From Molanna angustata (taxonomy: Eukaryota; Arthropoda; Insecta; Trichoptera; Molannidae), in contig OY754970.1 of assembly GCA_963576475.1 (NCBI GenBank), forward strand, positions 34,226,619 through 34,290,618: a DNA stretch of 64,000 nt. Direction: 5' to 3'. This document shows positions 31,596 through 44,040 of the stretch, one piece after another (within the stretch, counting starts at the first letter, position 1; every line of letters starts with the position of its first letter). The notes beneath the pieces were generated by a model that did not search any database, was not told the origin of the DNA, and worked only from the letters and a program-made list of their open reading frames with translations. The position numbers were made by a program, and so were the translations under genes.

Positions 31596-33137
31596 ATATT
31601 TAAAAGTCATAAGTAAAATTCAATCAATTATTGAATTGATCAAGTTACATTAGAATACTTTAAATGAAAGGTACCAGGTTTGTAATATTATAGAGTATAG
31701 AGAAATAAAAGATTACCTACTCACGACTCAGACATTCAATAGAAATTCACTAAATAATAAACATACGAAATTAAAAAGAAATAGGAGATATTGGCACTGA
31801 AGTGCATCGCTTGTGCGTTCAGTTAAATACCCCCTAGCTCCAGATTCCAGAAAGATCGAAGCCCGCTAATTGGGCGCTAGGAGGAGTATGTATCCGTTTG
31901 ACAGGCGCTAGGCGTTGTGTCACCACATACTCATTCGCGGTCTCAACAAAGTTAATTATTAAAAATAAATTTCATTTATTATCTTAGAAGCAATTTTCTT
32001 ATATTTAAAAGAATAAATAATTTAATAATAATAATTTAATTTAATTATTATTATTAAACAATGAATTTTTACTTCGAAACAGATTTGTGTTATATTAAGT
32101 AAAATTAGAACACAAGAATGATTTGTTAAATATTAAATTTGAAACTGGTTAAAAACGTCACCGGGTGACGAAAGCCATAAATAATAAAAAATAAGAATGA
32201 ATAATTCCTTGTGAAAAGTAAATTATATACTTACATCTTCATCTTAAATGTACCCGAAATTAAGCATAATATATGCTTGTTCTATAGGCGAATGAAATCG
32301 AAGGAAATAAGTAAAAATAAATAAAATAGGATGAAACTTGAATAAATCCGAAGTGTTAATTTTTTTAAATTTTATTTAAATTTTGGCGATCAAATATCGG
32401 CGAAGTATTTCGAGTGACGTTCTTCTTATTGTCCGAGAGTCAGAAGGGGTACGTGAGTGAGGGAACTGAAATTTGATATCAAAGGAGTTGTATTTAAAAT
32501 TGTCGACGAGATACGGCAGTTTTTTTTGTGACGTACATTATAATTTATCAGATTTTTTATTCTTTTCGAATTTCTTTACATTTGTCGTATTTCATGAAAC
32601 TTTTGTTGATAAACTTGGCTTTTACCGACATAAATTGCGCTAATGGAATATCATTGAGGAACATCATTATATCTTTTGGAATAATGTGCGGAAGGAAATA
32701 TGAAAATAAAAAATATATTTCGTTCAAAATATTGTACTACCTACCATCTTTATTCAAATTAATTTGAAAAATAGTTACATTCATAGGATCCAACTGAAAT
32801 CTACATACATATAATAGTGATATATCTATATTACTTAAAATCTTCATTATTTACGATTTGATTATTTTTAGTGTGTATTGTCTAGAAAGATTTCACAAAA
32901 ATTAAATCACAAGCTGGCGTTTATTCTGGATATTATACCAAATTATCAACATTTTAATATAATATTTTATTTCATTAAAAAATATATAGTATATAAAACG
33001 ATCTGTCTTAAATTTTTGAGACAGATAAAAATTAATTTACATACCTGGGTGAAAAATAGTAAAAACATTATTGTAACGAAAGTTCTTGAGTCAGTGTTCT
33101 ATTATTTTTAAAATATTGCATCTCTGGCAATTAACAG
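31596..33137. other. AT-rich intergenic DNA, no gene seen
   Basis: Apart from the SINE A remnant at 32212-32300, no feature is supported. A somewhat GC-richer patch at 31780-31950 is unassigned. Several 60-80-codon frames (for example 32528-32767) are low-complexity and unconvincing. Confidence 0.45.
32212..32300 (-). mobile_element. SINE family A, 3' fragment
   Basis: ATTTCATTCGCCTATAGAAC, AAGCATATATTATGCTTAAT and ACTTACATC-like end on the minus strand match the body of other A copies; the tRNA head is missing. Confidence 0.55.
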
Positions 33138-33281
33138 GTTCTATGTCAAATATTATATAAATACACACCTAATTACAAGTTGCCACATTCTGGAGACTCA
33201 TAAATCCAGACTAAATCACAAAAACATGTTTGGATCAGCAGTCAGATACCCAAACAATTGAGCCACGAAGGCCGACAGTAA
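33138..33281 (-). mobile_element. SINE family B copy
   Basis: The minus strand begins TGTCGGCCTTCGTGGCTCAA (A-box region), has a deletion over the B box, then continues with GGATTTATGAGTCTCCAGAA, TGTGGCAACTTGTAATTAGG and ATTTGACATAGAACC. The 5' end matches the complete copy at 37044. Confidence 0.75.
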
Positions 33282-34310
33282 TTGATAAGGAATTCTAAAT
33301 TAATGACAAAATATTTTTAAATTAATGCAGAAAACTTTTATTAAAAACGTGCATAAAAGTTAGCATATTGTTTGTTACTAAAATAATGAATATCGTTTAC
33401 TACTTTACTAAGCAAGATGACCAGTTTTGAAGTAGGTAGTGAAATTTATATACAACTGTCTTTAATGTCTCTCAGCGAGTTTGTTGATATAAGCCACTTT
33501 TTTACTAAAAATATATTCTTAGCGTTTTATGGGTCGAGTGGTAGTGTAGATATAGAAACATTTTTGGAATTCATATATATTAGTTTTATGAATATAAATA
33601 TCAATCTAACAACTATAAATATAAATATCAATTATGATATTTTGAATATGTATATTATTTTCACATTCGTAGTAAGAGTTAGTGTAGTATAATAATTTCC
33701 ATTCCCATTCAAATAATGTGTTATATTCAAATTATACGTAGTTTCAACCCCATCCTATAATAACTCGTCAGTTGAGATACTCCTTCAAGTTTTGGGAAAA
33801 TGTGATGTTGTCCATCATGACTGTGACAGAAGTCATAACTCTTCTGTTCCTCTCTTTCTCTCTCTTCTCCCCTGATTTCTGTTATGTCGTTGTGTCCTAT
33901 AAATCAGAATGGGGAGGACGTTCAACCCATTCTTCAAAAATGTTTTCCAAGTCAAAACTCATTTCGTTTTCATAAGGTTTTGTACATCCTTGTAAACTGG
34001 TTTACCTCCTATTTTTTTTTAGTATACCTACCATTTCGGCATAGCCATTACTAATTTTCAAAGTGTCCAAAAGGTTTGAACATTGTGCGGGTTGTGGTTC
34101 GTATCACACATTGAGTCTATTTTATTTAATTATTTTATTTATTATATATATTTTTTTTGTTTATTTTATTAATTATTTCTTTTAAATTAATCTTATTTAT
34201 TTTATTTGTTATATTTATTTATTTATTTTTTATTTAATTTAATTTAATTTATTATTTATTTTATTTATTTCTAGGTGTACTTTATTTATATGCAGATATT
34301 TATTTATTTT
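33282..34310. other. AT-rich intergenic DNA, no gene seen
   Basis: No supported gene. 34125-34270 is a degenerate (TTTA)n run. Confidence 0.45.
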
Positions 34311-34420
34311 TATACGGCGTTGGCCGATTTACTAATGATATTAATAACAATTAAGCACTACTAATAATAACACTCAATTATTATTATTACCATTATACAA
34401 TTCCTCAAAAGAATTAGCAG
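34311..34420 (+). repeat. Dispersed repeat shared with the spacer at 24892-24970
   Basis: TACGGCGTTGGCCGATTTAC, TAATGATATT and ATTATTATTACCATTA recur in the same order in the spacer of the 24599-25311 inverted repeat. Confidence 0.5.
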
Positions 34421-35489
34421 ATCAAGGCGTAAATTATTTAAAAGAGCAAAATAAAATGCAACAAACGCATCATCAAGCTTTCAATTGGGAATAGTTCACC
34501 CATCCAGATATCAAAGGATTAGGCTCTGAGGAGGTCTCTATACTACCTAACAACCCTACTGATTCCCGAATATTAACGTTTAAAAAATCTCTAACTATTC
34601 TACATGTATTCATTATTACCGTTTTTTGCATTTTTATTATTGAGTTTTTCGATAAATCTATAATTTCTAAATTACGGATTAACGATTTTGGAATAATAAT
34701 AATTTTTTGTTGTTTATTTATTTTATTTATTTTACTTTATTATTTATTTTATTATTTTTTGTCTTTATTCTTTGTTTTATTTATTTGTTTATTTTATTTA
34801 TTATGTATATTTTATTAATTTCATTTATTTTATTTATTTCATTAATTTACAGTTTATTACAAAAAAAAACATACAAACAAATTAATCTAACTGTATACAC
34901 AAAACTGTATACACAAATCTAACTGTATACACAAAAATCCCACAAGGCATAACCTTATGTTGGTATACCAATTACTTATAAAATAAATTTTACCATCTCA
35001 AAAGAAAATCAAATAAAGAAAAAAACACATTTATATAAACAAAAAACACAAAAAAACGGCCGACTGACAGCGGCCTCATCGAAAGTATGAAATTACGTTT
35101 TAAAAATCATTCTTCACAGAGTAAGAACATAATTAAATTTTGGCAATCTAATGTAGGTATTAAGTATTAATTTTTAAACACGCAAAAAAATTATCTTTAA
35201 TCCATGTTATATATTTTGTTAGGAACTTTATTCATAGTTACATTTATTCATTATATGTAAATACATATTTTTGAATTAATTTATTATGTTTAATTTGATT
35301 TTTTACTTTTTTAACGGCATCATAAAAATAATTTATTCACTACTCATTACTTTCTCAATTTATTTTATCTTTGTTGTTTTTTACATGTAATTATTTTGAG
35401 TTGGCTATTTTTCAAAAATAATCCTTGGTCTACGACTGCTTCAATCGCGGCATAGTCAGGATATATTTGTTTTGTTTTTAATTTAAAAT
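34421..35489. other. AT-rich intergenic DNA with TTTA-rich runs, no gene seen
   Basis: 34700-34850 is a degenerate TTTA repeat that creates a spurious I/F/L-rich frame. Otherwise featureless. Confidence 0.45.
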
Positions 35490-35700
35490 CGCGCTATGCC
35501 GACAATAATTTCATTTTTAAGGGCAATAAAAGCTCCCTGTCTGGAGGGCGGTTGCGGGGCGGGGTGGGAATTGGAGGATAGCGGAGGGGCCGGGGTGGTG
35601 ATGGGACTATAAGGGGGAAGCAGGGAGGAGAGGGGGGGTATAACTGTCTCGGGAGAGCTAATACCGCCCCCGCAACCTTTCATACTCTTTCCATAGAACC
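35490..35700. other. GC-rich, G-skewed island
   Basis: The sequence is strongly G-rich on the plus strand with several G runs (for example GGGGCGGGGTGGG and GAGAGGGGGGG), in otherwise AT-rich DNA. It also has CAATAAAA (a TTTTATTG-type Cdx/Hox site). It matches no local repeat. It could be a regulatory element or G-quadruplex-forming DNA; no coding evidence. Confidence 0.35.
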
Positions 35701-37043
35701 CTAATTTAGGGGTAGGAAACCTTTTTTAATTTATGTATTTTATCAGTGTTGCCATATTCAATACGTTGGTTTCCAATAAATTGTTGACGTTATTGTCCGA
35801 CGTTGTTTTGTGTTTGAAATATTTAAATGTGTTTCGATAGGTTGACGTTTTGATTAGAATAAACGATGAACACACTAAAAACGAGCTGTTTATTTGACTG
35901 TAAGAAAATAAATTTAGCTTTTTTTTGTGAAAAAGTCTACATTTCAATTATATAATAATAGGCAGACATATTTTTGTGGATTATCTTTTTTAAAAAGTTC
36001 ATTGAGTCAAGTAGTAAAATAAAATAATGATTTAATATTTGTAAATAGATAAAATAAAAATAATATGTACGTGTTTTCAAAAAGTATTTATTTACATTAA
36101 CTTTCTGCAAATTTCTTTTACTTCAAAAATAATCACCTTTTTGTCAACATACACAGTTTATGGATTTCATTAATATTATCAAAAAAGTAAGATTCATTTA
36201 AAACTTATCTAAAAAATATTAACTGTTTTTGTTTTGAAATCAATAACAAAATGTTGTCGATCGCTGTTTAATTGACGTCGGCCCAGATGAATATTCTCTT
36301 TTCTCTTGTTTCGGTACGGAATTGCTTGAGATATGCTCCAAACATCGAGGATCTTTTGCTGAATTAGGATTTCCTGCGCAGATACGAGTAATTGTTTCAA
36401 ATAATAATATGCAACCGAGCCAACTCCGCCATTGTTCCTCCTTTTCAATGATATCATTTTTTTTATTTTGTTTGAGCAAAAAATGTTTTCACCGTTTTGT
36501 TCGGTGTGACCCATATTTTTCACACGATTTTACAAATATTTTAATTAAATTTCTTATAATCAAGGTAGGTAGTGTAAGTAAAAAAAATATTAATTAAAAA
36601 ACTCATTTGGTTACCTATTTTTTCTAAAGTATTACGTTACAAAATGAACTTTTCTGTGCTTAAAATTCCTCGAATACTTATAGAATTTATTTAATGCACA
36701 TTAACTATGTTATTATGTTACTATGTTATTACTTCGAGGGATACTTAATTGAAACGAAATTTATTTTTACTACAACGCTTTTGCACATAACATTTTAAAT
36801 ATCTATATATTACAGTTAAAAATAATACATCACCATTAAAAGGTGAAAAATTAGCTATATTCAGCTTGGAACAAAACAGTGTTAATAAATAAAAATAATA
36901 AAACTAAAGTGTTAAGGAATTTGATGGCATAAATATTCAAAAGCAAGGAAGAAGAAAATAAAAATAATAATAAAATATAATGAGAAAAGTGTGAGTGAAT
37001 AAGAAAAAACAGAAAAACGTTATAGACGTTATAAAGACGTTTG
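35701..37043. other. AT-rich intergenic DNA; one unassigned frame at 36209-36523
   Basis: The minus-strand segment 36209-36523 is open for 104 codons in one frame and 79 in another, less A/T-biased than its surroundings and lysine/arginine-rich. No known domain could be recognised and no splice sites are convincing. It could be a decayed transposase or an exon. The rest holds nothing supported. Confidence 0.25.
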
Positions 37044-37258
37044 TCGGCCTTCGTGGCTCAGTTGGTTAGGTATCTGACTGCTGATCCAAAGGTCCCGGGT
37101 TCGATTCGCGGTGGAGAGACAGTTTTCAATTGTGTTTTCAGTTAGAATCTGTGAGACAATTAATATCATCTCCAGAATGTGGCAACTTGTTATTGGGTGC
37201 GTGATAAATTAATATTTGACATAGTACCTGTAAGTTGTCCGAGAAGCAATATAAAAAA
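37044..37258 (+). mobile_element. SINE family B, complete tRNA-headed copy
   Basis: GTCGGCCTTCGTGGCTCAGT (A box TGGCTCAGTTGG) and GGGTTCGATTC (B box) form a tRNA-like head of about 75 nt. A body shared with five other copies follows (GTGTTTTCAGT, TCTCCAGAATGTGGCAAC, TTATTGGGTGCGTG, TGACATAGTACCTGTAAGTT), then AGAAGCAATATAAAAAAAAG. It is transcribed by Pol III and mobilised by an unidentified LINE. Confidence 0.85.
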
Positions 37259-37739
37259 AAGTAAAAAAGTTAAAAGTAAATATTCAGTACGCCACGACTT
37301 TCATGAAATACTCTCTTCTTCAGATGCATTGTGGTTAACTGTAGATATGACAAAATTAAAAAAAAATAACTACAGTCAATTTTGTTACATTTTTTTTATT
37401 TAATTAATTTACATAATATACGAGTGGGTCATGGTAATTTTATTTCCATGGATATTATATATCATGGCTATTTCATACATAAATATAAATCATTCAAAAT
37501 ATTAATTTAGTATTACCCTAATGCATATAAAAATACAATGTAAATATAATATACATTGTGAATATATGAAAAATAATAACTAATTCCATTTTTCCGTTGG
37601 TAATTTAAATTTCAGTATGTCCTTATTCACGTGCCAGCAACATTGGTTTGACTTTATAATATAACTATTAAGAATCATTTAAGTTAAACAAAACAAATAT
37701 TAAGAACGAACTCAGCTCTCCGGTGATAAATTATATTGT
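37259..37739. other. AT-rich intergenic DNA, no gene seen
   Basis: No supported feature. Confidence 0.45.
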
Positions 37740-38020
37740 AATATGGATGTAAGGATTGGCGCAGTGTCCTACAAACAGCCGTCATATAGTTGGAGAGGCT
37801 AAGCGTGCACTTTTCCATCTATAGTGTGATGGTGTGGGAGGGGTGGTCTGAAGGGATTGCAGTTAGTTGCAGGAGACGTAAGGAGCGGAAATAGGACGGG
37901 AGAGGATGACCCGTTCAGTGGACTTCACCCGGGGACAGGACAGTATGGTGAGGCGGTGACGAAAGACTGAAGAGTACCCCCCCCAGTCCTGAACCACCTG
38001 GTCGCAAAGCAACAGGGCTG
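37740..38020. other. GC-rich island, unassigned
   Basis: A roughly 280-bp stretch of much higher GC than its surroundings, with CACCCGGGGACAGGACAG and a C8 run, unrelated to any repeat in the window. No coding frame spans it. Possible conserved non-coding element. Confidence 0.3.
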
Positions 38021-39358
38021 TCGTGTCGTTTGAAATATATTTTGTAGATAGTAACTGAATCTGTAATATTTTAATTTAATTTATTTTTGTCCCTAATAAG
38101 AGAAACCTAGTAAGTTGAGGATTCTGTGAAGGAAGAGAATGTGGTTCGAGCGCGATCATGCAAGTAGAATGGAAAAAATAGAGATGTAAACGGATCGTGG
38201 ATCGATAGCAATAGCAGGAAGAAAAAGATAATTAACTTTGTTATAATCACGAATGCGTTATTTGATAAGAAAGGTTCATAAACGCTCGCATCTTCATCAA
38301 GTTGTAATCCGTCTTGAGGAAGAAGCGGACACCACAAAACTTTAAAAAAATATTATCATAAAAATAGTTTTTTTTGGTGAAGTGGAATGACAGCAAACTC
38401 GTAGACGATCCACTTTTCGGAAGAGTTCGGTCAATGGTTTAGTAATAAACAACAATGATTTTCCCATATGGTCACAATCTTAAGAAATGAATGACAAAAG
38501 TGGGTTAAAAAAGGGAGTACGCAGTATTGTATATCGTGCAAGCCTGTTTCACAAATGCATTCCGTGTGGAATTATCGAAATATTTAGGAATATCAAATTT
38601 GCTAAGATCTCTGATTGTTAGGACTGTACTTCACAGGATCATTTCTGTAGTACTTTCTCCCTCTGTTCTGCTCGGACACGGAAAACAAATTTCTCTATGC
38701 AAGTGTTAGGAATCTACGATATTATTGGACATATTTAAAAGTGACTGAAACTGTTTTTATGAATTTAATACAAATACGACTGGTTTAGGTAATGTTTGGA
38801 ATTATTGTATTTGTCGTGCGGATACAGATGGCTTAGAAATGATTTTTTTTGCTTCTGTTTTTCACTGTAACATTTTTTTTCTCCGTCCAGCAATTGCTTT
38901 ATATGTTATCTAATTAATTGAACCTACTTAAAGAATCCTTAAAAATGTTTAAAACATAATTTGTAATTTAATATACCTTTTTAATATTATTATAAACTAT
39001 TGGTTCTATATAAATAAATTTTAGAGGTTTTGTTTATTACTATGTTTTAAATATTAAAAGAATATATGAAGGTTTTACTAGGCGTGTTCAATAATTGATT
39101 TAAGATTTTCAACAAACAACTCCCTCAAAATATTATTTCATCTCAAATACAAAGGAATGTTTTGGATCAACTGAATGAAAGAGATAACTTACTGAAATCC
39201 ACGATTTTATTCACAAATAACAATCTGTGGTTTAATTGATTAATTTATAATAAGATTTTATACTTTCACACGGCTGATAAATATCGATTGACGCAGTACT
39301 TTGACACTTCGAGAGAGCAATCGCGGGCGAAGGAAAAAACGACTATTTATATTTTTAC
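38021..39358. other. AT-rich intergenic DNA, no gene seen
   Basis: Short frames (for example 38527-38709 plus) lack recognisable domains. Confidence 0.45.
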
Positions 39359-39376
39359 GAATATTCTGGAATGTTC
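39359..39376 (+). promoter_or_regulatory. Perfect four-module heat-shock element
   Basis: GAATATTCTGGAATGTTC is GAA-TA-TTC-TG-GAA-TG-TTC: four alternating nGAAn/nTTCn modules in the exact spacing bound by HSF trimers. No gene lies beside it in the window. It may belong to a repeat. Confidence 0.6.
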
Positions 39377-39509
39377 CATAGATGAGTGTTGCCACGTTTA
39401 TAAATATTTTCGCTATGAATCTTAGCAAGGCACCACAAAATTAATAAAATATATCTGTAAGTTGCCAGAAGAGCAACGCAAAACAAAAATAAAATAGCAA
39501 CCGTATTTT

Positions 39510-39575
39510 TCACAGATTCTATTTATTATGACCGAACGTTTTCGCCGTGGTGACTCGGCATTATCAGGGTCTAAG
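39510..39575 (-). other. Hammerhead-like Penelope end relic
   Basis: The minus strand reads CCCTGATAATGCCGAG, a loop, CACGGCGAAAACGTTCGG. The GCCG/CGGC stem next to GAAAACG parallels the motif in the Penelope-like element at 4223-4297 and the one at 56461-56500. The core G of CUGAUGA is A here. Confidence 0.45.
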
Positions 39576-39576
39576 T

Positions 39577-39930
39577 GTAAGTAAATTGACGAGACTAATC
39601 TTACTAATATTCTAATAATAACAAATGTGTGGACGGAGTTGTAAATGATTTTTAGAATGTTGTTAAATGTGTGGGTGAGTCCTAAGTTTGGATGGAGTGG
39701 GGGAATTGTGGGGGAACTGTTAAACTGCTTTTGCAGTTTAGTGCAAGAATACTTATTGTTTAAAAAAATGTAAATAAATAAAACTTTAATAAAAAAAAAA
39801 AAAAAATTGAAATTTTATTTGTACCTTCGGCGAAAACAAAAAATACCATTTTAATAATTTTTAAATGGGTTCCCACTCTGTTAACACAAACACATTATTA
39901 AAAATAAAAATGTTTACCAAAAAAAAAACA
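39577..39930. other. Unassigned AT-rich DNA with poly-A-like tract
   Basis: Contains a perfect hairpin AAACTGC-TTTT-GCAGTTT (about 39727-39744), then AATAAA signals and an A16-like run at about 39790-39806, suggesting the 3' end of an old retroposed transcript. Source unknown. Confidence 0.35.
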
Positions 39931-40085
39931 ATTTCTCAATAGATGGCTTTACAAAAAGTTTTTTCATCACTTCATAGATGGCTATGGTAAAAACAGTTTA
40001 TTTTTAAACGATCTATTTCTCATTAATAAAATATATAGAACTTTCAAAATTGCATTGATAAGTGAACGTTTTGTTTTAAAAATAT
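39931..40085 (+). mobile_element. Family C element fragment
   Basis: TTTCTCAATAGATGGCTTTA, CACTTCATAGATGGCTATGG and CAAAATTGCATTGATAAGTG match the central part of family C. The right half is missing. Confidence 0.6.
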
Positions 40086-43000
40086 TCGAAAAATAAATAT
40101 GTTTTTTTTTCCATTTGTATTCCCCGTAATTTTAACTCTTTGGTCAGTTTATAATGATGGTCTTATAAAATGAGGTCGGTCCTGTTTCTCCCTCTACCTC
40201 ATCCCCGTAATGCATTCCTTTGTGAGCAAACACTATTGATGTGGAACGGACTAGAAGATGGAAAAGGTGAATGGGGACTTTTATTCTGTATTGCGGCTGT
40301 TTTCAAAACGTCACCATTCACCATAGAAGCGTATACGAAAAAAAATATGTATGCTTCAATATACTACTGTTTATTATGGTTATTCACATAATTGTGTGTT
40401 TTTTTAAATATTAAAAAAAGAAAATCATTTTCGCGAATCTTTACTTACGTATTTTTTTTTCTAAAGCAATATTTCTAATTTAAACGCATCAATATAATGC
40501 ATGACGTTTACACCAAGAATTATGACAGCTTACATTATATAGACAGCTTATTAACTCGATGATTAGTGAATTCATTGTGCGACAATTCCTTGAGTAAGGT
40601 ATTAAGTGATGATGTTGGAAGTTAGTAACATCATATTATATAAAAAAAAACTCAAACCAAATTTTGTGTACTAGAGCAAATTATCATTATGTTAAATCTA
40701 TCAGCGTAGAAATCATACGCTTTATAAAAAAAAAACAGTTTTTATTAATTTTGTATGTCAAGCCGTTTATGTTATAAAAATAATTTGTGTATTTGATTTT
40801 CATTGTTCTCTGTATAAATATATATGTAAATAAAATACTTATGCTGCTGATTAGATATTCCAATAGTCTATTTGTTCAAGAAAATTTATTTAACAGATTG
40901 ACAAAGTTTCTGGCCAAGATCCGCGAGATTTTGTATGGCCAGGTTTACATTTTTCATGGTTTTATCAACTTTGAAGTCAAAAAACACCAACTTAAAGGGT
41001 TCGCGGCATATATGTATGTTAAACATTATGAATGAACTCAGAATTCGGAGTAAAACGATAAGTTTGTCTGTGTGTATTTCTGTATGTGAGTGTGTGTTTT
41101 TTCAGAAAATAATTTCCCTAAATAGAGAAAGTTACAAAACTTTTATACTCAGAATTTTTGTTCCAGTAAAGGATTATCAACATTTGAATTTTCATTGCAT
41201 TTTTCCATATATCTCAAAAACCATAAAGGATAGAAAGCTTAAAATTTGTATGAATATAGGCAAATACAAAAGTTTCAAGGTTTTTCAAACTTTTTTATTA
41301 TGAAAACATTTTTTATGAGTAATTTATGCATTTAACTGCCTATGTTTCCAATTTTTTTTAAAATATCGAATAATGGCTAAACATCCCAACTAGATTATAA
41401 AATTTTCTATAAATATTTATCCGTTTTTGCAGAAGGTACATCTCAATCTTTTTCAAGTGATTTAGTGATGACATCGTTGCATACAATTCGCATTGCAGTA
41501 TACACTACACAATATCTACGGAAACAAAATATTTGGATTAAAAGGTTAATAGTTTGGTATGTATTCTCCAATTATACATACTATCACCATCTTTAGATGG
41601 CTCTCATGTGTTACATGCAACTAGTATTTTTTTACTATGGATTCTTCTAACCGGCGAGGACATCTCTTCAATGATCACTCAAATTTCAAATTGGTGTGTC
41701 GATATATTCTCCGCGATATAAATATTTAAGTTTTACTAAGTAATAGTAAAGTTTATTCGATGTTCATCAACAAAGCAAAAATACGAGTATGTTGCCACAG
41801 TGTTATTCTGTAGGTCTTGAAAGTGTATTTTTTTATTTATTTAATAGAATACAACAGCAATTAAAGAACGTATACAAACATATAATGGTAATTTTAATAG
41901 TGCCAATTTTTAATTTTGTAATTTTAATAGTGTATTCAAACATGTATTATAAGATATATTATGTTGTTAAATTTTAATTGATCCGAAAATAGTATAGGTT
42001 TTTTAAAACTCAAAAAAGTTCTCATTTCAATCATATTAAATCATGTTGCTTCAAAAACAGGTTATTTCATACCTAAGTAAAATATGTATGACATGTGTTA
42101 TATTTCATAGATTAACTGCTACGTGATACCTACCATTTTTTTCTAAAGTAGAAAAATAAATTTGGGCCGTCAACTCAATTCCTGCACGCAATAAACTCAC
42201 GATATTTTTTTTACAAAAGGTGAGTACATGTACTACATAATAAAAGAACAATGATGCATTAAATATTATATTTTACGACTTACCCATTACGACTAACCTT
42301 TGAATATCAAAGACTAATAATTATGGTCGTAATAAATGATACATTATTTTCAAGAGTTATGATATCAAAAAGTTTTAGAACCATTGTCTGATAGATACAG
42401 TTTTGTCATGCTTTTTGCCTGTCACAACAAACAGTTTTTGTAAAACTCATTGTTAGATCGACAGCATAATTCTCATTCATGGAATGAATTGAAGTGAATT
42501 GCGTATCCATTTGCCTGAATACACCAATACTCACGGAAACTCATACCTATGTGTAGATAACGAAGGCATCATATGTATCAAGGGATTTTTTTGATATTTT
42601 GGTAATTTTGTTATAGAATTTGAAAATTGAAAAAAAAATGCTACATTATTTGAAACAACTTTTTGCTAAATGTTGCCAACTGACGTTTATTCCAAAAACG
42701 GTTAAATTTTTGTAAAATTAACCAGTCAACACTTATGCACTTTTGAATTCATTTTACATAAATACACAAACCATCTTAGAATAACTTGTCTTAGGTAAAG
42801 TTGATTATGTATTCCATCATACCGTGACGTCACCGGCAGGTCCGGCAGACGCCTTGAGACTGTAAACTTTTTTTGACGTAAATTTCAAATTTGATTTTGA
42901 AATGGCGATTTTTGCTACTAAACCTTTTATTTTATGTAGAAATGTATATATATTTGGAAACAGTGGATGCGTAAAAACATCATGAGATAGTTTCTCAAAA

Positions 43001-43398
43001 TTAGTTATCATGCCTAATATCGCACAAAATTGTAATAATTTGTTAGTGAAAGTTGATACAGATAAATTTAAACTTGACTTAATTTGCGGAGCTTGTGCAA
43101 TGTATATTCACCAAGTTCTGCTTACTGATATTTCGTTTCCTACTCACTGCATTGTATTTATTTTGTAAGCTATTTAACTTATTTTTAATTTTTGTACATT
43201 TATGGATATACCCAGTTATGTAATTATTTTTTAATGTTAATCGTGTGAAACACTTTAAGAAAAGAAGACACTCTTTAAGAAATGGCAGAATCCAAGACTA
43301 GAGGAGGATTTCCTAAACTATCGAACTGCAAAAAAGTATCTAAACAAAAGATAGCACATGCCAAATTTGAAGCTAATAATGAATTTTTTTCAGAAACT
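40086..43398. other. Long AT-rich stretch, no gene seen
   Basis: Over 3 kb with only low-complexity frames (for example 40935-41303, 122 codons, no domain, K/F/I-rich). No RNA gene, TIR or SINE was recognised. 42820-42860 is a small GC-richer patch. Confidence 0.45.
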
Positions 43399-43930
43399 TT
43401 TTTTTTTTTTTGTTTTTTGCCTTTTCACCTCTTTGTGGTGTTCTCAGGCAGATGAAACCTTCATGTACGCATCGATACTTAAAATTATTGTAAACTACCG
43501 CTCATAATCTCTTGTTGTTTCCAGCCGTTGGGTTAATGAACTAACCCTTTACACTCACACGTATATTTTATGTTCGTTTAAAAAATTGCAAAATAAGTTT
43601 AAAGTGTTTTGATTTTTGTTATGAAGTAACGTTTCTATTCTTGTTGAGAGGGGATTTATCGATGCTATTTTATGGTAGAATTTCTTTGTGGGGTATTTTT
43701 CACAATTGAAGAAAACGTGGTTCAACGTTTCCTCCCAAATCCGCAGTCACAAGAAGCTTCCTCTAATATGTTTAATTTCAGTAGATGTGTTTTGATACAG
43801 CAGTGTCCGATGCGCATACGAGAGATTGATGATATAACAAACTTGCTAGATTTGGTTTCTTTGAACCACGGAACCTTCGGGATTGTGCTTTGAATGGAAG
43901 CATAATGTTTTCCCTAGAATTTGGAAGAGA
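43399..43930 (-). pseudogene. I-type LINE 3' fragment related to the element at 16.4-22 kb
   Basis: A minus-strand translation shows SRMRIGHCCIKTHLLKLNIL then SCDCGFGR, parallel to CRIRMGHCCTREHLKKIGII and CECMIGDE of the intact ORF2. A TGA interrupts it soon after. The 3' UTR (GAGAACACCACAAAGAGG) and poly-A tail (T14 at about 43388-43401) parallel those of the intact element. It is a 5'-truncated relative, diverged. Confidence 0.7.
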
Positions 43931-44040
43931 TATTCCAATATTCATGCCAATTATTATACAAGTTTTGTTTTGGTTCTGAAAAAATGTCAGAGATCGGAAT
44001 GGGATACGTATTATTTCTATTACTTTTGTATTCAGAAGTA

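Noticed and set aside
37044..37118. A tRNA gene call on the SINE B head
   Set aside because: A and B boxes are present but the acceptor stem does not close and a SINE body with five sister copies follows.
40935..41303. 122-codon plus-strand frame
   Set aside because: K/F/I-rich composition expected by chance in AT-rich DNA; no domain, no splice context.
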